Below, one piece after another: positions 33,681 through 42,645 of a DNA stretch of 64,000 nt. A model generated the notes under the pieces. That model saw only the letters and a program-made list of their open reading frames with translations. It had not been told where the DNA came from and made no database searches. This DNA comes from Cytophaga hutchinsonii ATCC 33406 (lineage in GTDB: Bacteria; Bacteroidota; Bacteroidia; Cytophagales; Cytophagaceae): assembly GCF_000014145.1 (NCBI RefSeq), contig NC_008255.1:4046001-4110000 (forward strand). Reading direction: 5' to 3'. The translations under genes and the position numbers were made by a program. Position 1 is the stretch's first letter. Every line of letters starts with the position of its first letter.

Positions 33681-36118
33681 CACAAAAAGAAATACTTGCC
33701 TGGTTTAAAAATCAAAAATGGAAACCGCACCTGTTTCAGCAGGATACCTGGAAGGCCATGCTGGAAGGCTATTCCGGACTGGTTAATGCACCAACGGGAA
33801 GCGGTAAAACGTATTCTGTATGGTTTGGGATTTTGTTGGAATACCTGCAAAAACATCCCGATTATAAAACAAAAACAAAGCAAGGCCTGCAAGCGATCTG
33901 GATCACGCCGATCCGGGCGCTGGCCAAAGAGATTGAATATTCAACAAAACGTTCCTGCATAGATCTGGATATTCCCTTTGAAGTAGCCATACGCAGCGGG
34001 GATACGACTTCCGCACAAAAAACAAAACAGAAAAAAAACATGCCGCAGCTGCTGGTAACCACACCGGAAAGTTTGCACCTGTTGCTTTCACAAAAAGGCT
34101 ATGCGGATGTATTTAAAAATCTGTCGACCGTAGTGGTAGATGAATGGCATGAACTGATCGGGTCTAAACGCGGTGTTCAGATGGAACTTGCCTTATCTCG
34201 GCTGAAAGGATTAAATCCGATGCTGAAGATCTGGGGAATCTCTGCAACCATAGGCAACCTGGAAGAAGCCAAGGATGTGCTGCTTGGTAAGTATGGAAAC
34301 CCGACAAAGATGATCCGTGCAGAATTGCCGAAGCGGGTTGAGATCGAAACCGTATTTCCCGATAAAATCGAAAACTTTCCCTGGTCGGGTTTTGTAGGAA
34401 CGAAGCTGGTACCCAAAGTAATACCGATCATACATAATAGTCATTCTGTTTTAATTTTTACCAATACCCGTTCACAATCTGAGATCTGGTACCGGCAGCT
34501 GCTGGACGTGGCGCCGGAATTTGCCGGGCTAATTGCACTGCACCACGGTTCCCTGGATCAGAAGACACGTACCTGGGTAGAAGATAACCTGCATGCAGGA
34601 AAATTAAAAGCGGTGATCTGTACATCCAGTTTAGACTTAGGTGTAGATTTCAGTGCAGTTGATACGGTAGTTCAGGTAGGAAGTCCCAAAGGAGTTGCGC
34701 GGTTTATGCAACGGGCGGGCAGGAGCGGCCACAGTCCGGGTGCGTTGAGTAAGATCTATTTTGTGCCGACCAATTCACTTGAGATCATTGAAGGCGCTGC
34801 TATGCGCGAAGCCATCAAACGCAATGTGGTAGAGAGCCGTGTTCCCTATGTCAGAAGCTTTGATGTGCTGGTACAATACCTGGTAACGCTGGCCGTATCG
34901 GATGGTTTCCGGCCGGAAATTATTTACGAAGAAATTAAAAAAACATTTTGTTATGCCAGTGTAACCCCGGAAGAATTTGCCTGGGCTCTGCAATTCATTA
35001 CCAACGGGGGCAACTCACTTGATGCATACGACGAGTTTCATAAAGTAATTATTGAAGAAGGTATTTATAAAGTAACGAGCCGCGCCATTGCCACCAGGCA
35101 CCGGCTTTCCATGGGTACCATCGTAAGCGATTCTGCCATGCAGGTGAAATACATGAGCGGGAAACGGCTGGGCAGTATTGAAGAAAGTTTCATTTCAAAA
35201 TTAAAACCCGGAGACGTATTCTGGTTCTCCGGAAATAACCTGGAGATCGTACACATTCACCACATGGATGTGCTGGTACGGAAAAGTAAAGCAAAAAAAG
35301 GAATGATCCCGAGCTGGCAGGGCGGGCGTATGCCTTTGTCTTCTCAGCTTGCCGAAATGATCCGCTATAAGATCGATCATTTTTTTGATGCCGGTGCAAT
35401 TGAAGAAGAAGAACTTAATAAACTAAAAGAACTGTTTGACCTGCAGGCGAAACGTTCGCACTTACCGACCAATAAAGAATTTCTGATCGAGTATGTACAG
35501 AGCCGCGAAGGATATCATGTATTTATGTATCCGTTTGAAGGCAGGTTTGTACACGAAGGAATGGCGGCGATTGTATCGCATAAAATTTCGGAAATCCAGC
35601 CTATAACGTTTTCGGTGGCGATGAATGATTATGGGTTTGAATTATTATCCGATCAGGAAATTCCGATTGAAGAAGCATTGGAGCTTGATCTGTTTAATAT
35701 TGACAATCTGGAAAAAGAAATTCAGTTAAGTGTAAATGCAACTGAGATGGCGCGCCGCCGCTTCCGCGAAATTGCTTCTATCGCCGGACTGGTATTTCAG
35801 GGCTATCCCGGAAAATCTGCGAAGACACGGCACCTGCAGGCCAATGCCGAATTGTTTTTCAAAGTATTTGAACAATATGACAGCAATAATCTGTTATTGC
35901 GGCAGGCATATGATGAAGTGCTGGATTTTCAGTTAGAGATCCGCCGGATGCGTAAAGCCTATAACCGTATTAATGAGCAGAAGCTTGTACTGGTAAGGCC
36001 TGACAAACCAACACCGTTTGCATACCCGATCATGGTCGACCGCATGCGCGGGAAGTTCAGCAATGAAAAACTGGAGGACCGTTTATTTAAAATGAAAACA
36101 CAACTGGAAAAAGAATAA
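33677..36118 (+). CDS. Ligase-associated DNA damage response DExH-box helicase (Lhr-like)
   Basis: 813 aa. Motif I APTGSGK44T near the N-terminus, motif Ia TPIRALAKEI, motif II VVVDEWHEL (DExH), motif III SATIGN, and in the second RecA domain FTNTRSQSE, TSSLDLGVDFSAVD and QRAGRSGHSPG (motif VI). The C-terminal half is the Lhr-type region. It is predicted to unwind or remodel DNA for the ligase and nuclease encoded beside it. It overlaps the ligase gene by 4 bases (ATGA) and the phosphoesterase by 1 base. Confidence 0.93.
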   Translation: MTQKEILAWFKNQKWKPHLFQQDTWKAMLEGYSGLVNAPTGSGKTYSVWFGILLEYLQKHPDYKTKTKQGLQAIWITPIRALAKEIEYSTKRSCIDLDIPFEVAIRSGDTTSAQKTKQKKNMPQLLVTTPESLHLLLSQKGYADVFKNLSTVVVDEWHELIGSKRGVQMELALSRLKGLNPMLKIWGISATIGNLEEAKDVLLGKYGNPTKMIRAELPKRVEIETVFPDKIENFPWSGFVGTKLVPKVIPIIHNSHSVLIFTNTRSQSEIWYRQLLDVAPEFAGLIALHHGSLDQKTRTWVEDNLHAGKLKAVICTSSLDLGVDFSAVDTVVQVGSPKGVARFMQRAGRSGHSPGALSKIYFVPTNSLEIIEGAAMREAIKRNVVESRVPYVRSFDVLVQYLVTLAVSDGFRPEIIYEEIKKTFCYASVTPEEFAWALQFITNGGNSLDAYDEFHKVIIEEGIYKVTSRAIATRHRLSMGTIVSDSAMQVKYMSGKRLGSIEESFISKLKPGDVFWFSGNNLEIVHIHHMDVLVRKSKAKKGMIPSWQGGRMPLSSQLAEMIRYKIDHFFDAGAIEEEELNKLKELFDLQAKRSHLPTNKEFLIEYVQSREGYHVFMYPFEGRFVHEGMAAIVSHKISEIQPITFSVAMNDYGFELLSDQEIPIEEALELDLFNIDNLEKEIQLSVNATEMARRRFREIASIAGLVFQGYPGKSAKTRHLQANAELFFKVFEQYDSNNLLLRQAYDEVLDFQLEIRRMRKAYNRINEQKLVLVRPDKPTPFAYPIMVDRMRGKFSNEKLEDRLFKMKTQLEKE

Positions 36119-36762
36119 TGACCGGACAGCTACTGAATATTAACAACAATGTATTGGAATTGCTTCCACAAAAAGCTATTTACTGGCACGATACGCAAAC
36201 GCTTATTGTAGCGGATATACATTTAGGAAAGGCTTCACACTTTCGCAAACACGGATTACCGATTCCGATGGAATCGGGTACGGATGATCTGCAGCAACTG
36301 GATGCATTGCTGAGCAGTTACCGGCCAAAACGTTTATTGATTTTAGGTGATTTGTTTCACAGCGATTATAATCAGGAGTGGGAATTTTTCGGTGCGCTGC
36401 GTAGAAAATATGCAAACATCACCTTTCAGTTGGTACGGGGAAATCACGATATCTTACAACAGCCACATTATGAAAAATATGATATTGAACTTCATAAAAA
36501 AACACTTAGTGAAAGTAGCTTTATTTTTGCGCACGATTTTGTAACCCTGCAAGAGCAGGAATTCTCCATCACGGGCCACATTCATCCGGGTTTTGTATTG
36601 CATGGGAAAGGAAGACAAAGCATAACACTGCCGTGCTTTTATAAAAAGAAAAATACGCTGATCATGCCTGCCTTCGGCCGGTTAACTGGTCTGGTGCACA
36701 TGCCGCCAGCGGATGATGCTGAGATCTTTGTAATGACCGAAGAGGAAGTGCATCGGGTGTGA
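36118..36762 (+). CDS. pdeM: PdeM-type metallophosphoesterase of the ligase-associated operon
   Basis: 214 aa calcineurin-like phosphoesterase. Metal ligands are visible in order: D33-I-H35 in VADIHLGKASHFRKHGLPIP, GD78LFHSDYN, GN109H110D, the FAHDF segment and GHIHPG. The family is listed as a ligase-associated DNA damage response endonuclease, and the gene starts within the stop codon of the helicase (TAATG), completing the exonuclease, ligase, helicase, phosphoesterase set. Probable role: nucleolytic trimming of DNA ends or removal of adducts. Confidence 0.92.
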   Translation: MTGQLLNINNNVLELLPQKAIYWHDTQTLIVADIHLGKASHFRKHGLPIPMESGTDDLQQLDALLSSYRPKRLLILGDLFHSDYNQEWEFFGALRRKYANITFQLVRGNHDILQQPHYEKYDIELHKKTLSESSFIFAHDFVTLQEQEFSITGHIHPGFVLHGKGRQSITLPCFYKKKNTLIMPAFGRLTGLVHMPPADDAEIFVMTEEEVHRV

Positions 36763-36779
36763 GTTAGAAAAATATTTCC

Positions 36780-36959
36780 ATGATTTTTTTTAAACCGAAA
36801 TGTTTTATAAGACCTTTCTCATCTTTCCAGGCATATAGATCAGAAAAATCAACACATCTAAACCGCGAGTTTATGAATGAAACATTTGGAAGCAGAGAAA
36901 AATGTATTGCTTTTCGTAAAACGAATTCCATTCCGGCAAAAATATTATTTGAAGAATAA
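36780..36959 (+). CDS. Doubtful small open reading frame, 59 aa
   Basis: ATG at 36780, 18 bases after the pdeM stop, to TAA at 36957. The product is basic and Phe/Ser-rich (MIFFKPKCFIRPF...SIPAKILFEE), soluble, with no motif. Same strand as the repair operon, so it would be co-transcribed, but no ribosome site or homologue supports it. Confidence 0.2.
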   Translation: MIFFKPKCFIRPFSSFQAYRSEKSTHLNREFMNETFGSREKCIAFRKTNSIPAKILFEE

Positions 36960-37070
36960 TCAACCTATAGTTACTGCTTGTGATAGAACTTGCCGCGGTG
37001 GATCATTTAGAGTAGTATAGAAGCAATTAATAAGCTTAAGACAGGACTCCAGCAAAATTTATCGGTAAGA

Positions 37071-37111
37071 AAAAACATCTCCAGGCTTTTCAAAACCCTG
37101 GAGGTGTTTTT
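37071..37111. terminator. Bidirectional terminator
   Basis: A 15-bp stem with one wobble (core CATCTCCAGG/CCTGGAGGTG, left arm 37071-37085, right arm 37097-37111) flanked by A and T tracts, placed between the repair operon and the converging YiaA-like gene. Confidence 0.82.
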
Positions 37112-37138
37112 AATTAAGTCGACTCGCAGAGATTTAAT

Positions 37139-37546
37139 CTATTCCGCTGTATCTGACTTTTTAAAAGACTGATTGTCGCGGGTGTTTTTTTGCACGGTAA
37201 TAACAGCAAAAAGTGCCAGCAAAAAAGAGAAGGCGTAAAAGCCCTTTTCACTGGGCAGGAGCGCGGCGTTCCATAAACCAACCCCAAGCAGCAGTATGGA
37301 AAGCAGACTTGAAAACCAGGCCAAACCAAAATAGATATCGGTTACCGGAACACCTTCCAGCCGGTCGCGTACCGCTTTTTGTAAAGATACTACGGAGAAC
37401 AAACCGTACATAAGTACAGTAAAGTAATACCCTTTTTCACTCAACATCATATCTGACCGCCATAAGCCGATCAAATATCCGATCAATCCTGCTCCGAGCG
37501 CTACCCAGGATGCACCAATAAAAGCACTTGATGGTTTTTGATTCAT
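37139..37546 (-). CDS. YiaA/YiaB-family inner membrane protein
   Basis: 135 aa with four hydrophobic segments (about 9-27, 41-57, 70-94 and 99-116) arranged as two similar helical pairs, each with a LSEKGYYF / PSEKGFYAF motif between the helices and a following QKxxRD motif. This internal repeat is the YiaA/B two-helix domain. Function unknown. The start ATG lies in a 272-bp spacer shared with the divergent lemA gene. Confidence 0.82.
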   Translation of the reverse strand: MNQKPSSAFIGASWVALGAGLIGYLIGLWRSDMMLSEKGYYFTVLMYGLFSVVSLQKAVRDRLEGVPVTDIYFGLAWFSSLLSILLLGVGLWNAALLPSEKGFYAFSFLLALFAVITVQKNTRDNQSFKKSDTAE

Positions 37547-37818
37547 AATTTAAAATTTGGTTAACGCGTAAACCTACAAATTATATCGATGCTTCAAAAT
37601 AGATTTAATAAAAACTAACGTTTGTTAAGTATGCTTCGTGTATGAAAAAATCTGCATAAAATTTTTATATACAATAAAATAATTCAGCGGCTTCAGAAAT
37701 ATTCAATGAATACAAAGCATGAAATGCACGGATAAAAAGTCAAGAAAGTACTAGAGAATAATTAAAAACAGCATTTAATAATTTATGCTTTGTTTCTATT
37801 TCTTAAATACGTAATTTT

Positions 37819-38412
37819 TTGAAATCAAATCACTTAAAACGTATTGCAATGCTAGGTTTAATTTTATTGCTCGTACCCATCGCCTTAATTATTTTCTGGT
37901 TCATCGGAATTTATAATTCATTGATCGGACTTCGTAACCGCAGGGAGCAGGCATTTTCTGATATTGATGTACAGCTGAGACAACGCAGCGATCTTATTCC
38001 TCAACTGGTTGAAACCGTAAAAGGCTATGCCGGCCATGAAAGTAAAACACTTACAGATGTTATTGCTGCACGTAACAGTGTATTGAGCGCCCAATCGATT
38101 GATGAAAAAATAAAATCAGACAGCCAGCTTACCTCGGCATTGCAAGGCCTGCGTCTGACTGTAGAAGCCTATCCTGATTTGAAAGCAAATCAGAATTTTT
38201 TACATCTGCAGCAGGAGATAAGCGATATCGAAAATAAACTTGCAGCAGCGCGCCGTTTCTTTAATGCAGCAACCAAAGAATATAATACTTCGGTTGAATC
38301 ATTTCCGAATAATATTATTGCGGGCAGGTATAATTTTAAAAAAGAATCTATGTACGACCTGGGTACAGAGAAAAGAAAAACGATGGAAGAACCGCCGGTA
38401 ATTAAGTTTTAA
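37819..38412 (+). CDS. lemA: LemA family protein
   Basis: 197 aa from a TTG start; an ATG ten codons later (37849) is an alternative, but the longer form supplies basic residues before the membrane helix (about 11-32). After the helix come the LemA hallmarks: YNSLIGLRNRREQAFSDIDVQLRQRSDLIPQLVETVKGYAGHE, AYPDLKANQNFLHLQQEISDIENKLAAARRFFNAATKEYN and FPNNIIAG. It has a periplasm-exposed four-helix bundle. The M48 metalloprotease gene follows after 18 bases, a common pairing in bacteria. Confidence 0.93.
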   Translation: MKSNHLKRIAMLGLILLLVPIALIIFWFIGIYNSLIGLRNRREQAFSDIDVQLRQRSDLIPQLVETVKGYAGHESKTLTDVIAARNSVLSAQSIDEKIKSDSQLTSALQGLRLTVEAYPDLKANQNFLHLQQEISDIENKLAAARRFFNAATKEYNTSVESFPNNIIAGRYNFKKESMYDLGTEKRKTMEEPPVIKF

Positions 38413-38430
38413 TTAAGGAAAAATAAACAG

Positions 38431-39315
38431 GTGAAATATATCGGTATTCAAAAACAAATTCGACGCAACAACAGAAAAACGCTGTTGTTGCTTTTTTTGT
38501 TTCCAATGATATTGATTGTATTATCTGTTATTATTTTGGGTTCGCTTGAGCTCTCGTTTTTATTTTTGTGTCTTTCAGCTGTATGGTTTGTGATTGCTTA
38601 TTTTTTTCACAACAAAATGATTGAAGGGGCAACGGCATCTTATACGATGCCGCGAAAAGAAAATACACGGGTGTATAATTTGCTGGAAAATATGTGTATT
38701 TCGCAGGGAATGCAGATGCCGCAACTGAATATTATTGATGATGATTCATTAAATGCTTTTGCGAGCGGAATCAATCAAAAAACATTTACCATAACACTTT
38801 CAAAAGGAATTATTGAAAAATTAAATGACGAAGAACTGGAAGGTGTAATTGCACACGAACTTTCACACATCATAAACAGGGATGTACGCTTGCTGATTAT
38901 TTCGATTGTGTTTGTCGGTATATTTTCTTTTATATCTGAAATGGCACTGCGCGGCAGATTTTTTGCAGGAAGACGCGACAACGATGGAAAAAGCAACCTG
39001 CCGGTTATATTACTTGTAATACTTGCTTCCGTTGTGGCATTTTTAATTGCGCGGCTGTTGCATTTTGCTATTTCGCGTAAACGTGAATACCTGGCAGACG
39101 CCGGTGCGGCAGAAATTACAAAGAAACCCTATGCGCTGGCTTCCGCCCTTCGAAAGATTTCCGAAGACCCATACATAGAATCTGTTACGAGAAGGGATGT
39201 AGCCCAGTTGTTTATGCATAATCCGCAATTCCGCGAAAGGAATATTTTTGGCTCACTGTTTTCCACACACCCGCCCATTGAGAAACGCATAGCACTTTTA
39301 GAACAGTTTGTGTAG
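38431..39315 (+). CDS. M48-family zinc metalloprotease (HtpX-like)
   Basis: 294 aa with a GTG start preceded by AAGGAA. Two hydrophobic segments (about 18-57) precede the catalytic domain; zinc motif HELSH is at residues 142-146, two more membrane segments lie at about 153-170 and 188-210, and the third ligand is in KREYLADAGAAE. This is the HtpX membrane-protease layout, involved in quality control of membrane proteins. Operon with lemA. Confidence 0.9.
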   Translation: MKYIGIQKQIRRNNRKTLLLLFLFPMILIVLSVIILGSLELSFLFLCLSAVWFVIAYFFHNKMIEGATASYTMPRKENTRVYNLLENMCISQGMQMPQLNIIDDDSLNAFASGINQKTFTITLSKGIIEKLNDEELEGVIAHELSHIINRDVRLLIISIVFVGIFSFISEMALRGRFFAGRRDNDGKSNLPVILLVILASVVAFLIARLLHFAISRKREYLADAGAAEITKKPYALASALRKISEDPYIESVTRRDVAQLFMHNPQFRERNIFGSLFSTHPPIEKRIALLEQFV

Positions 39316-39404
39316 AACACATATTAAACTGTTTTTATTCTATTCAGCCTATACAATAAAATCCTTCTCCATACGACTACAACATTAAAGCACATTTTGT
39401 GTTG

Positions 39405-39412
39405 TACCTTTG
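39405..39412 (+). promoter_or_regulatory. -7 promoter element of the ABC exporter gene
   Basis: TACCTTTG matches TAnnTTTG exactly, 27 bases before the ATG at 39440. It overlaps an in-frame upstream TTG, which argues that the ATG is the true start. Confidence 0.45.
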
Positions 39413-39439
39413 TCTCTGAATATACATTCTATATCTATA

Positions 39440-41182
39440 ATGGAAAAAAAGAAAAATAAAGTAACACTTGCGCAGGTTTTCAAAACATTTATTTGGCCAC
39501 GAAGAACAATCCTGTTGATCGGTTTAATCATGATTATTATAAGCCGGTTGGCCAGCCTTGTTTTACCGGGAGCCAGCAAATATTTACTGGATGATGTTGT
39601 GGCCAATAAAGACATCGATATGCTTTATACGCTGCTTTGGGTTGTTGGTTTATCGATTGCGGTAAATGCTGCCATGTCTTTTTTACTGACAAAACTATTA
39701 AGTGTGGAAGCACAATTGCTGATTTCAAAATTACGTGTGCAGGTGCAGCGTAAAATTCTGGGTTTACCCATCAGTTATTTCGATAATAATAAATCAGGCG
39801 CTTTGGTATCCCGGATCATGACGGATGTAGAAGGGGTACGAAACCTGATCGGTACGGGTTTGGTTCAGCTGATCGGAGGAACAATTACGTCGGTAATCGC
39901 GCTTATACTGCTGATAAAAATCAGTCCCGTTATGACGGTATATGTTTTGCTGCCGGTAGCTATTTTTGCGTTCATTGCGATGAAAGCATTCGGATACATC
40001 CGCCCGATCTTTAAAGAGCGGGGTATAATAAATGCAGATGTAACCGGCCGGTTAACGGAAACTTTAAACGGTGTCCGCATCATTAAAGGGTTTAACGCAG
40101 AAGAGCAGGAAAACAAAACGTTTGAAGCAGGTGTGGAACGCTTGTTTGATAATGTGAAAAAAAGTTTAACCTCTACGTCACTAATAACCAGCGCTTCGTT
40201 ATTTCTCCTGGGTATGGCAACATTAGGTATCATGGGCATCGGCGGTTACTTAATGATTAAAGGTGAAATGACCAGCGGTGATTTTCTTTCGTTCACGTTA
40301 TATCTTGGTTTTATGATTGCGCCGATCGTTCAGATGAGTAATATCGGAAGCCAGCTGACAGAGGCCTTTGCCGGCTTGGATCGTACGGAAGAAATCATGA
40401 ATATGGACCCGGAAGAGGATACTGAAAAACGGAAAACGGTATTGAAGGAAATTAAAGGAGACGTTACCTTTGATGGTGTTTCGTTTGCGTATCAGGAAGG
40501 AAAAGAAGTATTACACGATGTAAGCTTTGATGCTCCTGCGGGAACGGTTACGGCGCTTGTTGGCACGTCAGGTTCAGGTAAATCAACCATTGCCGGTTTG
40601 GTTGCTACGTTCCTGAATCCTGAATCAGGAAAAATCACGATTGATGGAGTAGATTTATCCGAAGTTACGTTGAGCAGCTATCGCAAAAATTTAGGAGTGG
40701 TCTTACAGGATGATTTTCTGTTTGAAGGAACGATCAGAGAAAACATTTTATTTCCACGGCCAAATGCAACCGAAGAACAACTGCTCAATGCCGTGAAAGC
40801 AGGGTATGTAAATGAATTTACAGACCGTTTTGAAAAAGGGCTGGACACATTAATTGGAGAGCGTGGCGTTAAATTATCAGGCGGGCAGCGTCAGCGGATT
40901 GCAATAGCACGTGCGATACTGGCAGATCCTAAAATTATTATTCTGGATGAAGCAACCTCAAATCTTGATACGCAAAGCGAATCGCTGATCCAGCAGAGCT
41001 TAGCTGAGTTAATGAAAGGCAGGACAACATTTGTGATTGCACACAGGTTAAGCACGATCAGGCAGGCTAACCAGATTCTGGTAATTGAAAACGGAAAAAT
41101 TGCCGAACAGGGAAGCCATGCAGAATTGATTGCAAAAGAAGGACGGTATTATGAACTGCATACATACCAGGCAAGAATTTAA
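39440..41182 (+). CDS. ABC transporter, fused permease and ATP-binding protein (exporter type)
   Basis: 580 aa from the ATG at 39440. A six-helix ABC_membrane domain (about 20-305) precedes the ATPase: Walker A GTSGSGKST, Q-loop LQDDFLFEGTI, signature LSGGQRQR, Walker B IIILDEATSNLD and H-loop VIAHRLST. This half-transporter should form a homodimer that exports a lipid, peptide or drug, in the MsbA/BmrA class. The substrate cannot be read from sequence. A G+C-rich hairpin follows. Confidence 0.93.
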   Translation: MEKKKNKVTLAQVFKTFIWPRRTILLIGLIMIIISRLASLVLPGASKYLLDDVVANKDIDMLYTLLWVVGLSIAVNAAMSFLLTKLLSVEAQLLISKLRVQVQRKILGLPISYFDNNKSGALVSRIMTDVEGVRNLIGTGLVQLIGGTITSVIALILLIKISPVMTVYVLLPVAIFAFIAMKAFGYIRPIFKERGIINADVTGRLTETLNGVRIIKGFNAEEQENKTFEAGVERLFDNVKKSLTSTSLITSASLFLLGMATLGIMGIGGYLMIKGEMTSGDFLSFTLYLGFMIAPIVQMSNIGSQLTEAFAGLDRTEEIMNMDPEEDTEKRKTVLKEIKGDVTFDGVSFAYQEGKEVLHDVSFDAPAGTVTALVGTSGSGKSTIAGLVATFLNPESGKITIDGVDLSEVTLSSYRKNLGVVLQDDFLFEGTIRENILFPRPNATEEQLLNAVKAGYVNEFTDRFEKGLDTLIGERGVKLSGGQRQRIAIARAILADPKIIILDEATSNLDTQSESLIQQSLAELMKGRTTFVIAHRLSTIRQANQILVIENGKIAEQGSHAELIAKEGRYYELHTYQARI

Positions 41183-41222
41183 TACGTTGTAAAAAATCCA
41201 AATTTCAAAAACAAATTACAGT

Positions 41223-41264
41223 GCGCACGGTTCGTGTATGTTGTACGAACCGCGCGCTTTTTTA
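41223..41264. terminator. G+C-rich terminator between converging genes
   Basis: Two arms, 41223-41235 and 41245-41257, pair at 12 of 13 positions around a 9-nt loop, followed by a run of T on the plus strand. It lies between the ABC exporter stop and the minus-strand PepSY-like gene. Confidence 0.8.
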
Positions 41265-41702
41265 TTAGTCCATTTTGTTTTCTTCAATTTTTCCATCGGC
41301 ACTGAAAGTTACTTTACGTTCTTCTGCGCCTTTTTCAACATCAACTTTATAACGTACTGTATTTCCCACTTCAATTTTTTTAGCATCATCCACTTTATAA
41401 CCGCTGAAGTTTTTCTGAATGGAAGCGGTAACAGCCGATGGAAGATCGCTTACAGCTATTTCCTGTTTGTGTTTAACAATTTTTCCGGTACTGTCTAAAT
41501 AAACACTGTGGTCCATATTTTTAATTTCGAATTCTGCTTCGTACAATCCTCTTTTTAATTCCCACTCAACAACAGATTGCTGCGGAAATTTTTGCTGAAA
41601 GGCATTTACAACAACAGCCGGTACATCTTTCTGAGCAATATCCTGTGCATACGAAACACAGCCTGTGCTCATAACTAAAAACAATATAGATAGCTTTTTC
41701 AT
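41265..41702 (-). CDS. PepSY-like (DUF2874) periplasmic protein
   Basis: 145 aa with a signal peptide (MKKLSILFLVMSTGCVSYAQ). Two PepSY-like repeats follow: VPAVVVNAFQQKFPQQSVVEWELKRGLYEAEFEI... and LPSAVTASIQKNFSGYKVDDAKKIEVGNTVRYKVDVEKG, each an alpha helix then a beta sheet. Members of this Bacteroidetes family are periplasmic and often encoded beside two-component systems. Here it is the last gene of the OmpR regulator, kinase and outer-membrane protein module, with its own upstream copy of the shared 17-bp element at 41747-41763. Confidence 0.87.
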   Translation of the reverse strand: MKKLSILFLVMSTGCVSYAQDIAQKDVPAVVVNAFQQKFPQQSVVEWELKRGLYEAEFEIKNMDHSVYLDSTGKIVKHKQEIAVSDLPSAVTASIQKNFSGYKVDDAKKIEVGNTVRYKVDVEKGAEERKVTFSADGKIEENKMD

Positions 41703-41746
41703 AAATTTTTTTTGGTTTGGTTATATTACAAATAAATACATTAAAA

Positions 41747-41763
41747 CAGGAAACAATTGGGAA
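41747..41763 (-). promoter_or_regulatory. Shared 17-bp regulator element, copy upstream of the PepSY-like gene
   Basis: On the minus strand it reads TTCCCAATTGTTTCCTG, with TTCCC and TTTCC ten bases apart, starting 61 bases upstream of the start codon. It matches the copies at 42621 and 44601 at 14 of 17 positions or better. A TTTATTTG sequence about 18 bases downstream could be the -7 element. Confidence 0.6.
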
Positions 41764-41778
41764 CAGAAATTTATTGTA

Positions 41779-42585
41779 TTATTTTCTTTTGGGTTCATAA
41801 ATAAATCTGAAAAATACAGATGGTTCATAAGCCTGGTTGATTGGTATGGCTGTTACAAGGCCAACAGCGATTGAAGAAGAAACGTTATATTTTATCTGGG
41901 GATGCAGAATTGTTGAATAGCTGTCATTCAAATACACATGATTTAATTCCGCACCGGCAAAATTCTTTTTTAAGAATGCATAAAACATGCTTGCATGTAC
42001 CTGATATCCCAGGGAATTTGCAGTTGAAGAAAACATCTGCTCATAAAGTGGTCCGGCGATAAGCATGGTATGCATATTTGCCCCCCATTTTTTTGCTGTA
42101 ATTAAAAACGGACTGTATAAATTTCCTTTGGCTAATTTATTTTCATTGCTTAGTGTTTTAAAAGAATGAAACAGAAATTGATTGGTATATGCTACAGCCA
42201 TGGATAACTTCTTTTCAGGAGAAACTAAAAAGGTGTATTGCGCAGATACTTTTATTCCTTCCATTCTGTTTTTAGGATTGAGCGCAGGATTTGTATTTTC
42301 AAACGGCAGCACCTGATAAAATGCAAGCGGCACTTCAACTTCCATGTCGAAGCGATTGAACAAAGCAAATTCGTATTCTATAAAACTGCCGTACGAAATA
42401 TATTGATTGTTTTTTTGAATACTGCCGCCAACATTTAATTCCTGTTCGCCGCGCCTTGCACCAAGGTCACGGATCAGGTCCATGTATAACGGTTCGGCAT
42501 GGCTTACTTTAGGTAAAACAGGATTCTGCGCCAGTACAGAATACATGCTTATAATACAGATAATAAAAGATAGGAGTTGTTTCAT
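41779..42585 (-). CDS. Predicted outer-membrane beta-barrel protein of the PepSY/two-component module
   Basis: 268 aa from the ATG at 42585, which gives a clean signal peptide (LLSFIICIISMYSVLAQ); a start 21 bases upstream would spoil it. The early HAEPLYMDLIRDLGARRGEQELNVGG motif is strongly conserved in a Bacteroidetes family of this kind. The rest shows alternating hydrophobic strands (FIEYEFALFNRFDMEVEVPLAF, GIKVSAQYTFLVSPEKKLSMAVAYT) ending SVFFRFIYEPKRK. Function unknown. It lies between the kinase and PepSY genes and has its own copy of the shared upstream element. Confidence 0.72.
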   Translation of the reverse strand: MKQLLSFIICIISMYSVLAQNPVLPKVSHAEPLYMDLIRDLGARRGEQELNVGGSIQKNNQYISYGSFIEYEFALFNRFDMEVEVPLAFYQVLPFENTNPALNPKNRMEGIKVSAQYTFLVSPEKKLSMAVAYTNQFLFHSFKTLSNENKLAKGNLYSPFLITAKKWGANMHTMLIAGPLYEQMFSSTANSLGYQVHASMFYAFLKKNFAGAELNHVYLNDSYSTILHPQIKYNVSSSIAVGLVTAIPINQAYEPSVFFRFIYEPKRK

Positions 42586-42620
42586 GATTCCTGAATTTTC
42601 AGTCAAATTAAAAACTGAAT

Positions 42621-42637
42621 CAGGAAAGAATTGGGAA
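42621..42637 (-). promoter_or_regulatory. Shared 17-bp regulator element, copy upstream of the outer-membrane protein gene
   Basis: Minus strand TTCCCAATTCTTTCCTG, 16 of 17 identical to the PepSY copy, between the kinase stop and the outer-membrane gene start. Confidence 0.6.
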
Positions 42638-42645
42638 ATAAAATA

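Larger units (their letters stand above)
36763..37138. other. Spacer between converging units, one doubtful small frame
   Basis: 376 bases between pdeM and the converging YiaA-like gene. It contains the terminator at 37071-37111 and a 59-codon frame (36780-36959) judged doubtful. The remainder is AT-rich with nothing recognised. Confidence 0.4.

Noticed and set aside
39410-39439. TTG start for the ABC exporter at 39410
   Set aside because: The TTG is part of the TACCTTTG promoter element, so it would not be transcribed; the ATG at 39440 is used instead.
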